Shown here piece by piece: positions 18,501 to 25,010 of a stretch of DNA of 37,313 nt; within the stretch, counting starts at the first letter, position 1, and the number at the start of each line of letters is the position of its first letter. A model generated the notes under the pieces. That model was not told the origin of the DNA and ran no database searches. It worked only from the letters and a program-made list of their open reading frames with translations. The DNA is taken from NCBI GenBank assembly GCA_001723765.1, contig MAYW01000030.1:1-37313 (forward strand). Direction: 5' to 3'. The position numbers and the translations under genes are program-made. Source of the DNA: Candidatus Scalindua rubra (lineage in GTDB: Bacteria > Planctomycetota > Brocadiia > Brocadiales > Scalinduaceae).

Positions 18501-18781
18501 GTTTAAGGAATAAGTTTATTCGCTGTTTGAGTAAACTGGGCAGTTATTATGAGGAGACCAGGCAGTTTGAAAAAGCCATAGACTATTACAATAAAGGACT
18601 TGAAGTGTATAATCTGGCTGAAGAATTGTATCAAAGACTCATGGTTTGTTATCAAAATCTCGGCCGTAATGCCGAAGCCGCCGGTGTATACAAACGTTTA
18701 AGAAAAATCCTGTCTACTACCGCGGGTATCAGCCCTTCCTTAGAGACAGAACGTATTCTAAAAAGTCTGACGTTTGAATAA
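15578..18781 (+). CDS. Large ATP-dependent transcriptional regulator: STAND-type ATPase, TPR, winged helix and BTAD
   Basis: The 1067-residue protein is built like MalT/AfsR regulators. A NACHT/AAA-type ATPase at about 15-340 has Walker A in CGPAGSGKTTL near 45, Walker B in SVMVFDNFHEV near 130 and a sensor IIISRSEPP near 165. Helical TPR-like repeats run from about 350 to 800. An OmpR/SARP-type winged helix at about 815-900 reads KIYTLGRFEIVKDEKLIRF and SFKTTLSRLRKLIG. A BTAD domain at about 915-1060 reads WSFEKILDQAD and YHGDFLASD. Such proteins bind ATP and a signal molecule before oligomerising on DNA; the signal here is unknown. ATG 15578 has no clear ribosome site. Its last 340 residues are copied in the gene at 19744. 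Confidence 0.88.
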   Translation: MKQKPVSISKISRPQPYKAFLRTRLFRLLDRYRKRPIIWVCGPAGSGKTTLVSSYVEHRNLPNLWYQVDSGDGDIATFFHYLGLAARKAAPRKRKPLPHLTPEYLLTIQVFTRGFFRDLYNSLNVPSVMVFDNFHEVTSPSQFHEVIQNGLSEIPTGINVIIISRSEPPQVLERMRANQLMSVISWDDLHLRLDEFKGIIRHKGFKKMSNDMIRKLHTNTEGWAAGLLLMLEKSKPEDIPTQSLNKLEPEVVFDYFASEIFQNIGRETQDILTKTALIPSITPAMVKRLTGKHQGDRILSNLCKNNFFIEKKQSEQQIVYQYHAMFREFLLLRAKELFTSKQLVKLKRKAAIILEESNRTEDAAGLFIETRDWDSLTRLINKNAEQFSLNGRIQTLLAWFETFPQEIINNNPWLSYWFGMCYLNFKPSDSVCYFEKAFDSFKENKDSKGMVLAISCVLRGIANEFRNFKRFDPWIDVIDELKLNLRLKKYPEIQDYVTANIFLALTIRQPDHPEFNLLEKHLHEVMDKDIDLNLRSEISYLLILRYLEAGNFANALIVLNFIREIAKHSKISPAILVLGKHAEAGYCFNTALHDQCSKAVKYGLNIVKHSGVHVWECHLLGMCAANLISKGDLAEAEKYLDQMSSVIKTDSYKGSFYHMLKGWYSLSRKDLPLARKHMEKSLLLALDVGALYPLSVSNFGMAQVLYECGESKKAYVHLNNVEYFGRRMKSSCTNFTYLLAKAQFAFDQDDDKNAFKYLQNAMSLGRENGYVNFFLWRPEVMLQLCMKALAEGIEVDYVKELIHKRNLFPENPPMDINNWPWPLKIYTLGRFEIVKDEKLIRFSRKVPQKPLAMLRALIALGGKNVSETRLSDELWPELEGDAAHHSFKTTLSRLRKLIGIENIILLQEGQMTLNPRYSWVDTWSFEKILDQADSAAKKGNKKKHIQLLEKAVEMYHGDFLASDTKEPWTISPRERLRNKFIRCLSKLGSYYEETRQFEKAIDYYNKGLEVYNLAEELYQRLMVCYQNLGRNAEAAGVYKRLRKILSTTAGISPSLETERILKSLTFE

Positions 18782-18815
18782 GGAATTAAATAGTTCAACA
18801 CAAATGACAACAAAA

Positions 18816-19073
18816 TTACTTATATATTTTCTCGCTTTTATGTCGAATAGCAACAATATCGAGACGGTCTTTATTGCTATTAATTCCATAGAGGATTCTA
18901 TAATTTTTATCAATCCATAATCGTAACTGATTGTCCTTACCTTCTACCTTGTCAAATCCACCAGGATATGGATTGTCGCTTAAACTTAGGATAGTTTTAA
19001 AAGTCTTTATAAGAATGTTGTCAGGAAGTTTCATTAATTCTTTCCTGGCTGATTTTTTTATATGGATCTTCAT
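18816..19073 (-). CDS. RelE/ParE-family toxin
   Basis: The 85-residue protein has the RelE fold pattern: MKIHIKKSARKELMKLPDNI, then NPYPGGFDKVEGKDNQLRLW, IDKNYRILYGINSNKDRLDI and VAIRHKSEKIYK. The basic residues in R-x-Y-RILY and AIRHKSEKIY are those used by RelE/HigB-like ribosome-dependent mRNA interferases. It overlaps the upstream partner by four bases (ATGA), the usual antitoxin-toxin coupling. It appears intact. Confidence 0.88.
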   Translation of the reverse strand: MKIHIKKSARKELMKLPDNILIKTFKTILSLSDNPYPGGFDKVEGKDNQLRLWIDKNYRILYGINSNKDRLDIVAIRHKSEKIYK

Positions 19074-19288
19074 TTAGAGGATTTAATACTTTCAATCCTT
19101 CTTAAAATATCATTGCAATCTTCTATAGGAATTGATTCCTCATTCTTGCGAGATTCAAAAACTTCTGCATCAGGATCAATAGCAGGCAAAATTCGCTCAA
19201 TTCGATGGAATTCATCAATATCTATAATTACTGATTTTTTGTTACCTTTTTCATCAGTAATGTATTCCTTTACTTGAATAGCGGACAT
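19070..19288 (-). CDS. Antitoxin partner of the RelE toxin
   Basis: This 72-residue acidic protein starts MSAIQVKEYITDEKGNKKSV and continues IIDIDEFHRIERILPAIDPD, resembling small Phd/RelB-like partners. The C-terminus IEDCNDILRRIESIKSSK is helical, as expected of a toxin-wrapping tail. The start is strongly supported by AAAGGAGGT about seven bases upstream of ATG 19288. Assignment rests mainly on gene pairing. Confidence 0.75.
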   Translation of the reverse strand: MSAIQVKEYITDEKGNKKSVIIDIDEFHRIERILPAIDPDAEVFESRKNEESIPIEDCNDILRRIESIKSSK

Positions 19289-19359
19289 AAGGAATACCTC
19301 CTTTAAAACTAATTTAGAAAAATAAGAATTAAAAAACCTCTTTTTTATTGCCTATTTAT

Positions 19360-19387
19360 ATAATATACAATAATTAAAGCATTGCAA
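19360..19387 (-). promoter_or_regulatory. Promoter candidate for the RelE toxin-antitoxin operon
   Basis: On the minus strand TTGCAA (19387-19382), 16 bases, TATTAT (19365-19360), followed by about 65 bases to the antitoxin start. The match is moderate, in AT-rich DNA. Confidence 0.45.
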
Positions 19388-19394
19388 CTTTTTT

Positions 19395-19520
19395 TTAACT
19401 AACTGTTGAAGGCGCGGGCACCATCTTCAAATCCCCTCCCAATACTTCATATCGATTATTATCTTTAATCTTTAAATAGTCCACATAAGTTGTTTTTTTA
19501 CGTTCTGTTGTCGTAACCAT
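19395..19520 (-). pseudogene. Uma2-family endonuclease remnant (first 41 residues)
   Basis: A 41-codon frame starts at ATG 19520 with AAGGAG seven bases upstream. It reads TTYVDYLKIKDNNRYEVLGG and then DLKMVPAPST, the characteristic N-terminus of Uma2 (DUF820) PD-(D/E)xK proteins, which end this segment with E-x-L-x-MVPAPS. A stop follows at once, whereas the family is about 190 residues, so the catalytic part is gone. The rest of the 19289-19743 gap holds nothing recognisable. Confidence 0.7.
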
Positions 19521-19743
19521 CTCTTACTCCTTATATAGAATTTCCAGGGAAGGTCGGATTTATTCTAATACTGAAAGCATTATTCTGCCAAGCAATAAGA
19601 TTAACCGGCTCTTTTACGAAAAAAACCATATTTTTTTAAATTATATTTTAATCTGTAAACAATATGTAACATCCTGCTGTTAATATTTGTGATAAGAGCA
19701 TTGCTGCGCAAGCATGTCCTGACGCCAGGAAGGGAAGGGGAGA

Positions 19744-20838
19744 TTGCCTAATTGTCTGAATGAATCTAAGACAATGACTAAAATGACTAATAAGAAAAAC
19801 ACACTGACAGATTTTATGTCTCTTTCTGCTAAAGCACAGTTTGCGTTTGACCGGGGTGAAGATAAAAAGACTACAAAATATTTACGCAAGGCAATGGCGC
19901 TGGGGAGCAAGCATGGTTACTTTAATTTTCAAATGTGGCGACCGGATGTCATGGTTCCGCTCTGTATGAAGGCCATGGCTGAGGGTATTGAAGTAGATTA
20001 TGTCAGAGAACTCATACGCAAGCGCAACATTTTTCCGGAAAACCCACCAATGGATATTAATAATTGGCCCTGGCCGTTAAAAATATACACCCTGGGTAGA
20101 TTAAGTCTTTTTAAAGATGGAAAGTTGATTCAGTTTTCAAGAAAGGTTCCTCAAAAACCAATTGCTTTATTAAAGGCGTTGATAGCGCTTGGAGCTAAAG
20201 ACGCAAGCAGAGTCGCAAGCGGAGCCGTAAGCGAATCGAAGATAAGAGACGTACTCTGGCCCGATGCAGAAGGTGATGCATCTTATAATACCCTTACTAC
20301 TAACCTGAATCGTCTGCGCCAAGTAATAGGTATTGAAAAGGCTATTCTATTTCAGAAAGGTCGTATAGAACTTAACCCGAGATATTGTTGGGTAGATATA
20401 TGGTCGTTTGAGAGGTTACTGGACCAGGCATATTCCACAAAAAGGGACGGAGATAAGAAAAAACACGTTCAACTTCTGGAAAAGGCCGTTGAGATGTATC
20501 ATGGTGATTTCCTTGATGGGGAAGAGGAAGAATTCTGGACTATTTCTCCAAGCGAGCGTTTAAGGAACAAGTTTATTCGCTGTTTGAGTAAATTAGGTAG
20601 TTACCGGGAAGAAAACAGGCAGTTTGAAAAAGCCATAGATTATTACAATAAAGGAATTGAGGTTTACGACCTCGCTGAAGAATTATATCAGAGACTCATT
20701 ATTTGCTATTATAGAATTGGTTGTAATGCTGATGTCGTTGGAGTCTACAAACGATTAGAGAAAGTCCTTTCTGCTGCTTCAGGAATCACGCCATCTCAGA
20801 AAACGAAACAAATCTTCAAAAGGCTTCTCTATAAATAA
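19744..20838 (+). CDS. BTAD-domain winged-helix protein, C-terminal paralogue of the upstream regulator
   Basis: The protein of up to 364 residues is collinear with the last third of the 15578 regulator. SAKAQFAFDRGEDKKTTKYL matches AKAQFAFDQDDDKNAFKYL, and IFPENPPMDINNWPWPLKIY is nearly identical. A winged helix (IYTLGRLSLFKDGKLIQFSR) and BTAD (YHGDFLDGEEE, FIRCLSKLGSYREENRQFEK) follow. The ATPase and most TPRs are absent, so it could bind the same DNA without ATP control, or be a remnant. An eight-residue insertion (DASRVASGAV region) between helices of the winged helix comes from a 12-bp tandem repeat. TTG 19744 follows a purine-rich GGAAGGGGAG; ATG 19774 is an alternative. Confidence 0.82.
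   Translation: MPNCLNESKTMTKMTNKKNTLTDFMSLSAKAQFAFDRGEDKKTTKYLRKAMALGSKHGYFNFQMWRPDVMVPLCMKAMAEGIEVDYVRELIRKRNIFPENPPMDINNWPWPLKIYTLGRLSLFKDGKLIQFSRKVPQKPIALLKALIALGAKDASRVASGAVSESKIRDVLWPDAEGDASYNTLTTNLNRLRQVIGIEKAILFQKGRIELNPRYCWVDIWSFERLLDQAYSTKRDGDKKKHVQLLEKAVEMYHGDFLDGEEEEFWTISPSERLRNKFIRCLSKLGSYREENRQFEKAIDYYNKGIEVYDLAEELYQRLIICYYRIGCNADVVGVYKRLEKVLSAASGITPSQKTKQIFKRLLYK
20203..20238 (+). repeat. Three 12-bp tandem repeats inside the winged-helix coding region
   Basis: GCAAGCAGAGTC, GCAAGCGGAGCC and GTAAGCGAATCG lie head to tail. Only the third unit has a counterpart (GTAAGCGAAACC) in the parent gene at about 18170, so two units, eight codons, were added in frame. Confidence 0.8.
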
Positions 20839-20882
20839 TTAAATTTTTTTTGAATCTGTTACCAATCTGTTAGTTCCTGTAA

Positions 20883-21392
20883 GCTATAAATTCTTCACTT
20901 AAAACTCCTTTCAAAAAAAATGGAATCATTACAGCAGTTTCTTCATCAAAAATGAGTGACGGAGCTGGTAGTGTGCTCCTTATGGATAGAAAAAAGGCTG
21001 AATCATTAGAAATTAAAACATATGCTCGTTTGTTGTCTTATGCGGTTGCTGGTGTACCACCTGGGATTATGGGAATAGGGCCTGTTGAAGCGATCCCGAA
21101 AGCTCTTAATTTATCATGAATCAATCTTGATGACATCGGATTGATTGAATTGAACGAGGCGTTCGCCTCACAATGCCTGGCAGTAATCAAGACACTTAAT
21201 TTGAATCGAAAGATAGTAAACGTAAATGGAGGCGCTTTGGCATCAGGACACCCGCTTGGAGCTACCGGTGCGGTATTAACGGTAAAATTACTATACGAAA
21301 TGCAAAGGAGAAAAGTTAAATATGGTTTAGTGTCTATGTGTATTGGTGGTGGTATGGGCGCTGCTGCCGTTATTGAAAACCTTGATTTATAA
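20883..21392 (+). pseudogene. Thiolase (acetyl-CoA acetyltransferase) C-terminal remnant
   Basis: The frame from 20883 reads SSLKTPFKKNGIITAVSSSK then MSDGAGSVLLMDRKKAESLE and GVPPGIMGIGPVEAIPKALN. It then meets an in-frame TGA near 21118. It resumes in the same frame as [39 protein letters not shown] and [17 protein letters not shown]. The His (SGHPLGATG) and Cys (CIGGGMG) of the active site survive, but the N-terminal 220 or so residues with the nucleophilic Cys are missing. This is a clear decayed fadA-like gene, once used in beta-oxidation or its reverse. Confidence 0.9.
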
Positions 21393-21415
21393 TACAAGCA
21401 AAGAAAGCAAAACTT

Positions 21416-21514
21416 ATGAATGACGTGAACGAGCAAATTAAAGGTGGAAGTTTCATAATTAGAGAAACTGATAAACAGATGGTCTTTAAACTTACACGGA
21501 AGATATTAAATTAA
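21416..21514 (+). pseudogene. Possible acyl-CoA dehydrogenase start, truncated
   Basis: A 32-codon frame reads NDVNEQIKGGSFIIRETDKQ. It resembles the first residues of acyl-CoA dehydrogenases that follow thiolase genes (typically ...KGGSFLIEETDP...). It stops after 32 residues. Its position, 24 bases after the thiolase remnant, fits a former fadA-acyl-CoA dehydrogenase operon. The match is short, hence the modest confidence. Confidence 0.4.
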
Positions 21515-21541
21515 TACAGTTTGTTAAGAAAGGAGTCGAAA

Positions 21542-22531
21542 ATGATTTATATCTTATTTTCTATATCCTTATACCAGTGGTATCAAAAAATATTTAAGTT
21601 TTTATTAGTTACTGCTATCTTTTTAATCTCGTTCACTTTTTGCGGGAGTCGATTTGATGCATTTGCTTTTGAGAAGAAAGAAAAATTTAATGATCTGAAG
21701 GAAAAAATTATCCAGGAAGAGTTAAAAGTTCAAATAGCCCTAGCACAAGAAAAACTCGAAACAGAAAAGCTGGTAGAAGAAATTATTTTAGACGAAATAG
21801 CTATTAATCCTATTATAGAAGAAATCGTAACTAAGGAAGAAGAACTTAGCGACATTATATCGGAAATCATAAACCAAGACGGTTATGAATTTTTTACTAA
21901 GATTGCAAAAGAGTCAGTTCCTTTTGGAATGTCTATATTCGGTGATGAATTCACAAAAGGAAGATTTTCAAGGTTTGGACAGGCCATTTCCAACAATTAC
22001 AAGAGAGATAATAAGTCCGACAAAGTGGATATCTTCCAAAAGGCTAAACAAGAAAGAGAAGAAAAATACACATCAAAGGTTACTAAGAAATCAATAAATA
22101 AGGATCGCACTTTCCTAAAATTACTTTATGAAAAAGAAAAATGTAAGCTTAGGACAAAATTTATTCGAGATTATCGTTTAGATATTGCTAAAAATAAGGC
22201 AGCCACAAAAAAAATCTATCGGAAAGTATTTTCTCTGTTTTATTCAAAAACGGCCAAATCTTATGTAAATGCCCAGTTAGATACTCTGGGTATTTACGGA
22301 GAATTTTTGAAAGGTTTACTGGATCCATCATTTCGTGAACCCCTGGAGGATTACGTCTCTGAAATTATTACCAAAAAGGAAGTTATTAAAAACAATTTGA
22401 AGGTTAATACCTCAGTAGTTCAGGAAATTAGATCTGAAATTAGTTCTGAAATCCGTCCTAAAGTAAAAAAAATAATCGACAACAATTCCGAGATTAACAA
22501 TTATAGGCAATATTTATATTCTTATTATTAG
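21542..22531 (+). CDS. Secreted or membrane-anchored helical protein of unknown function
   Basis: The protein has 329 residues. ATG 21542 has AAAGGAG seven bases upstream. The N-terminus (KIFKFLLVTAIFLISFTF, then GSRFDAFAFEKKEK) is a signal peptide or signal anchor, probably cleaved after DAFA. The rest is Lys/Glu/Ile-rich and strongly helical, with a heptad-like stretch around LKEKIIQEELKVQIALAQEK and a basic middle part. The tail repeats EIRSEISSEIRPKVKK. No family is recognised. A periplasmic coiled-coil or envelope-associated protein is plausible. The stop codon directly abuts a MITE, so the original C-terminus may have been changed by that insertion. Confidence 0.65.
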   Translation: MIYILFSISLYQWYQKIFKFLLVTAIFLISFTFCGSRFDAFAFEKKEKFNDLKEKIIQEELKVQIALAQEKLETEKLVEEIILDEIAINPIIEEIVTKEEELSDIISEIINQDGYEFFTKIAKESVPFGMSIFGDEFTKGRFSRFGQAISNNYKRDNKSDKVDIFQKAKQEREEKYTSKVTKKSINKDRTFLKLLYEKEKCKLRTKFIRDYRLDIAKNKAATKKIYRKVFSLFYSKTAKSYVNAQLDTLGIYGEFLKGLLDPSFREPLEDYVSEIITKKEVIKNNLKVNTSVVQEIRSEISSEIRPKVKKIIDNNSEINNYRQYLYSYY

Positions 22532-22699
22532 TCAGCATTGTCCGGTTAGGTTTTTGCATGTTTAATTTATTGCCCCCAAAGTTGTCATTCCCGCATGTTT
22601 TTAGCGGGAATCTAGGATGAATGAACCTCTAGATACCCGACAAAAGCGTTCGGGTATGACAAAACCCGCGCACGCAAAAACCTAACCGGACAATGCTGA
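22532..22699. mobile_element. 168-bp MITE with 26-bp perfect terminal inverted repeats
   Basis: The left end TCAGCATTGTCCGGTTAGGT...TTGC (22532-22557) and the right end (22674-22699) are perfect inverted copies over 26 bases. There is no coding capacity inside. The interior is itself palindromic: CATTCCCGC...GCGGGAAT, then TACCCGA...TTCGGGTA, bounded by TTGTCAT/ATGACAA. The element would be moved in trans by a DDE transposase with the same ends, not present in this window. A target duplication is not obvious. It starts immediately after the stop codon of the preceding gene. Confidence 0.85.
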
Positions 22700-22759
22700 A
22701 TTTTATGTGTCTTCTCATAAATTTTTATTTTGCAGAGCAAAGCAGTCTAAACCTTTCTT

Positions 22760-22860
22760 GATGACCAGCCCGACCTATCCCCGCCAGAACGGATTTGTCG
22801 GGCTGGCGAACGGTGATGCCTGGCGGGAAAGCATTCAGGCTGGCAGGCTAGGATCAGCAA
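22760..22860. repeat. GC-rich repeat cluster upstream of rsmD
   Basis: CAGCCCGACCTATCCCCGCC, AGAACGGATTTGTCGGGCTG and following GGCGGGAAAG...CAGGCTGGCAGGCT form overlapping inverted repeats. The core CCCGACTA.GTCGTTCTGGCGGG style recurs at about 30817-30840 and 34187-34206. It separates the MITE from the rsmD operon. Confidence 0.5.
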
Positions 22861-22879
22861 CCACGGGGATCTAATTTAT

Positions 22880-23472
22880 ATGCGTATTATTTCAGGTAGA
22901 GCAAAAGGCATACGATTATCAGCGTTAAAAAGCAAACGGACTAGACCGATATTAGACAGAGTTAAGGAGTCCCTATTCAATATTTTAGGAGATTTTATAG
23001 TAGACAGTGTTGTCCTTGATTTATTTGCAGGTACAGGATCGTTAGGAATAGAGGCTATTAGTCGTGGCGCAAAAAGATGTTTTTTGTTGACAATGATACA
23101 AACGCAATTCGAGCGGTTAAAAAAAATCTCCAAGATACAGGATTTCTAAAAAGAGCAGTTATTCTAAAAATAAACGTTTTTGCGTTATTAACATTCTTAA
23201 AGAATAAACATATAAAATTCGACCTTATTTTAGTTGCTCCTCCATATAAACTATTGGATATAGACTGCAAGGATAGAAAAAGAATTTTTTCTCTTCTAGA
23301 TGAGTGCGTTTCCAGGCAAAATATAAACGAAGAAGGTGTCATTGTTCTTCAACACCATAAGAAACAAATGTTTAATCAAGACAGTTTCAAACATTTGAAG
23401 GTAGTTGATGAAAGAAGATACGGTAACACACAGCTTACTTTTTTAATGAACAAACTCAGTCCCAAATTATGA
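22880..23472 (+). CDS. rsmD: 16S rRNA (guanine-966-N2)-methyltransferase RsmD (frameshifted)
   Basis: RsmD methylates G966 of 16S rRNA during 30S assembly. The first frame has MRIISGRAKGIRLSALKSKR, RVKESLFNILGD and the SAM-binding motif VVLDLFAGTGSLGIEAISRG. It is lost after GAKRCF. The second frame continues FFVDNDTNAIRAVKKNLQDT, FDLILVAPPY, EEGVIVLQHHK and YGNTQLTFLM. Adding one T to the T6 run at 23080-23085 joins them into a 197-residue protein of normal length. The catalytic motif IV, normally DPPY, reads APPY (Ala codon 23236-23238), one base from Asp; if real this should impair activity. It is followed 17 bases later by ispE. Confidence 0.9.
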
Positions 23473-23488
23473 AAAGTAAAAATCATTT

Positions 23489-24373
23489 GTGAACAAAAAC
23501 AATCACGAAAAAAATAGAATAAGTCTTAAGGCGCCTGCCAAGATAAATCTTTTTTTAGAAGTTTTGGGAAAGAGAGATGATGGTTACCACGAGATTGAAA
23601 CAGTAATGCAAGAAATTGACCTTGTGGATAACCTGTGGTTTGAAGAAATTCAAGAAGGAGTAAAACTCAAATGTGAGAACGGCAACATTCCTTTAGATGA
23701 GAATAATCTTGTATGTAAAGCCACAAATCTTATTATGAAAGAGTGTGGCATTAAAAAAGGAGTACTAATAAACTTAGAAAAAAAGATACCAGTAGGAGCG
23801 GGTTTGGGTGGTGGGAGTAGCGATGCAGCAGCCACCCTCAAGGCTTTGAATTCACTTTGGAAAATTGGGCTAAATGATATAGAGTTAATGGAATTCGCTG
23901 CGAAGCTAGGATCAGATATTCCTTTTTTTATAAATGGTAAGACTTCGTTATGTAGTGGTAGAGGAGAGAAGATTCTTCCTGTTGAAGTCAAAAGCAGATT
24001 GAATTACCTTGTTATTTTCCCAAATATCAAAATCAGCACAATAACGATTTACAAAAACCTGAAAATTGACTTGACAAAAAAAAGAAAAGATGTTAGTTTT
24101 CTCCTGAATGCACTAAAGTATTCAAATGTTACCACTATCGGCAAATTGTTATATAATCGTTTAGAAAAAGTTATATTTAAACTATATCCTGATTTGCTAC
24201 ATATAAAAAGTTCTTTGGCATGTTTTAATTTTTGTGGTCTATCAATTTCTGGTAGTGGATCAGCCTTCTTTGGTTTGTGCAACAATAGAAACCAAGCAGA
24301 AACGATCAAGAAGAAAATTGAACTGAGTGGAACGGGAAATGTATTTATAGTTACAAATGTTATAACACCTTGA
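23489..24373 (+). CDS. ispE: 4-(cytidine 5'-diphospho)-2-C-methyl-D-erythritol kinase
   Basis: IspE is a GHMP-family kinase that phosphorylates CDP-methylerythritol in the non-mevalonate isoprenoid pathway. Motif 1 is KAPAKINLFLEVLGKRDDGY near residue 14. The ATP-binding glycine-rich motif PVGAGLGGGSSDAAATL is near 100, and the C-terminal GHMP motif LSISGSGSAFFGL is near 255. The catalytic Asp lies in SDIPFF. At 294 residues it is full length. The start is GTG 23489, 16 bases after rsmD, without a good ribosome site. The order ispE then spoVG echoes the ispE...spoVG order in Firmicutes. Confidence 0.96.
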   Translation: MNKNNHEKNRISLKAPAKINLFLEVLGKRDDGYHEIETVMQEIDLVDNLWFEEIQEGVKLKCENGNIPLDENNLVCKATNLIMKECGIKKGVLINLEKKIPVGAGLGGGSSDAAATLKALNSLWKIGLNDIELMEFAAKLGSDIPFFINGKTSLCSGRGEKILPVEVKSRLNYLVIFPNIKISTITIYKNLKIDLTKKRKDVSFLLNALKYSNVTTIGKLLYNRLEKVIFKLYPDLLHIKSSLACFNFCGLSISGSGSAFFGLCNNRNQAETIKKKIELSGTGNVFIVTNVITP

Positions 24374-24407
24374 TAACAAGATAAGCTGGAAGGGAGGATT
24401 TATCACT

Positions 24408-24866
24408 GTGAATATTACGGAAGTCAGAGTAAAACTAACAGAGGCAAAAAAGAATCGTTTACAAGCTTTTTGTAGCATCACAATTGACAACGACTTTGTC
24501 GTAAGAGATTTAAAGATTATAGAAGGATATAAGGGGGCTTTTGTTGCAATGCCGAGCAGAAAGCTCGCTGATAAATGTGTCAAATGTGGTTGTAAAAATC
24601 ACCTTCGAGCACGTTATTGCAATGATTGCGGCACGCAACTCAACGAAAAACGTGCACTAGGAGAAACCAAGGGAAAATTTAAGTTATATGCTGATACTGC
24701 ACACCCAATAAATTCCAAATGTCGTGATGAAATTGAGCAAAAAGTTCTTGATGCATATAAAGAGGAAGCTAAGAGGGCACAAGAACCGGGCTATAAACCC
24801 CCCGCAATGGACGAACCAGATATAGATGATTACGAAGTAATAAAAAATAAAGCTGAAGAAAGTTAA
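24408..24866 (+). CDS. spoVG: SpoVG-family protein with an inserted zinc ribbon
   Basis: SpoVG proteins are small site-specific DNA/RNA-binding regulators. The SpoVG core is split here. The first part, MNITEVRVKLTEAKKNRLQA, ITIDNDFVVRDLKIIEGYKG and AFVAMPSRKL, is normal. CVKCGCKNHLRARYCNDCGTQL then inserts a four-cysteine zinc ribbon (C-x2-C-x9-C-x2-C spacing). The core resumes with YADTAHPINSKCRDEIEQKV. A charged tail (EPGYKPPAMDEPDIDDYE) follows. Total length is 152 residues against 85-100 usually. The start is GTG 24408 with GGGAGG about ten bases upstream. It lies 34 bases after ispE, probably in the same operon. Confidence 0.92.
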   Translation: MNITEVRVKLTEAKKNRLQAFCSITIDNDFVVRDLKIIEGYKGAFVAMPSRKLADKCVKCGCKNHLRARYCNDCGTQLNEKRALGETKGKFKLYADTAHPINSKCRDEIEQKVLDAYKEEAKRAQEPGYKPPAMDEPDIDDYEVIKNKAEES

Positions 24867-24936
24867 CTTAGGAATAATCATCTTAAAAGAGTATAAGAAC
24901 ATCCCTATATACCAATTCAAATAACCGATCAAGGAA

Positions 24937-24965
24937 TTGACATCTATTAAATCACTCGCTATACT
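24937..24965 (+). promoter_or_regulatory. Near-consensus sigma-70 promoter of ilvB
   Basis: A perfect TTGACA (24937-24942), 17 bases, then TATACT (24960-24965). Transcription would start near 24972, giving a leader of about 39 bases. That is too short for a leucine or valine attenuator, and no leader peptide is seen. No obvious Shine-Dalgarno sequence precedes the ilvB ATG. Confidence 0.8.
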
Positions 24966-25010
24966 TGTCTAAAGAAATAATTCTTTTCCAATAAATAAGA
25001 TCCATTAAAA

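Noticed and set aside
21038-21436. Minus-strand frame of 132 codons opposite the thiolase remnant
   Set aside because: It is antisense to clear thiolase homology in the plus strand and has low-complexity Pro/Ile sequence, so it is a shadow frame.
24867-25010. Leucine/valine attenuator or T-box before ilvB
   Set aside because: The promoter lies about 39 bases before the ATG start region, leaving no room for a leader peptide or T-box, and no run of branched-chain codons is present.
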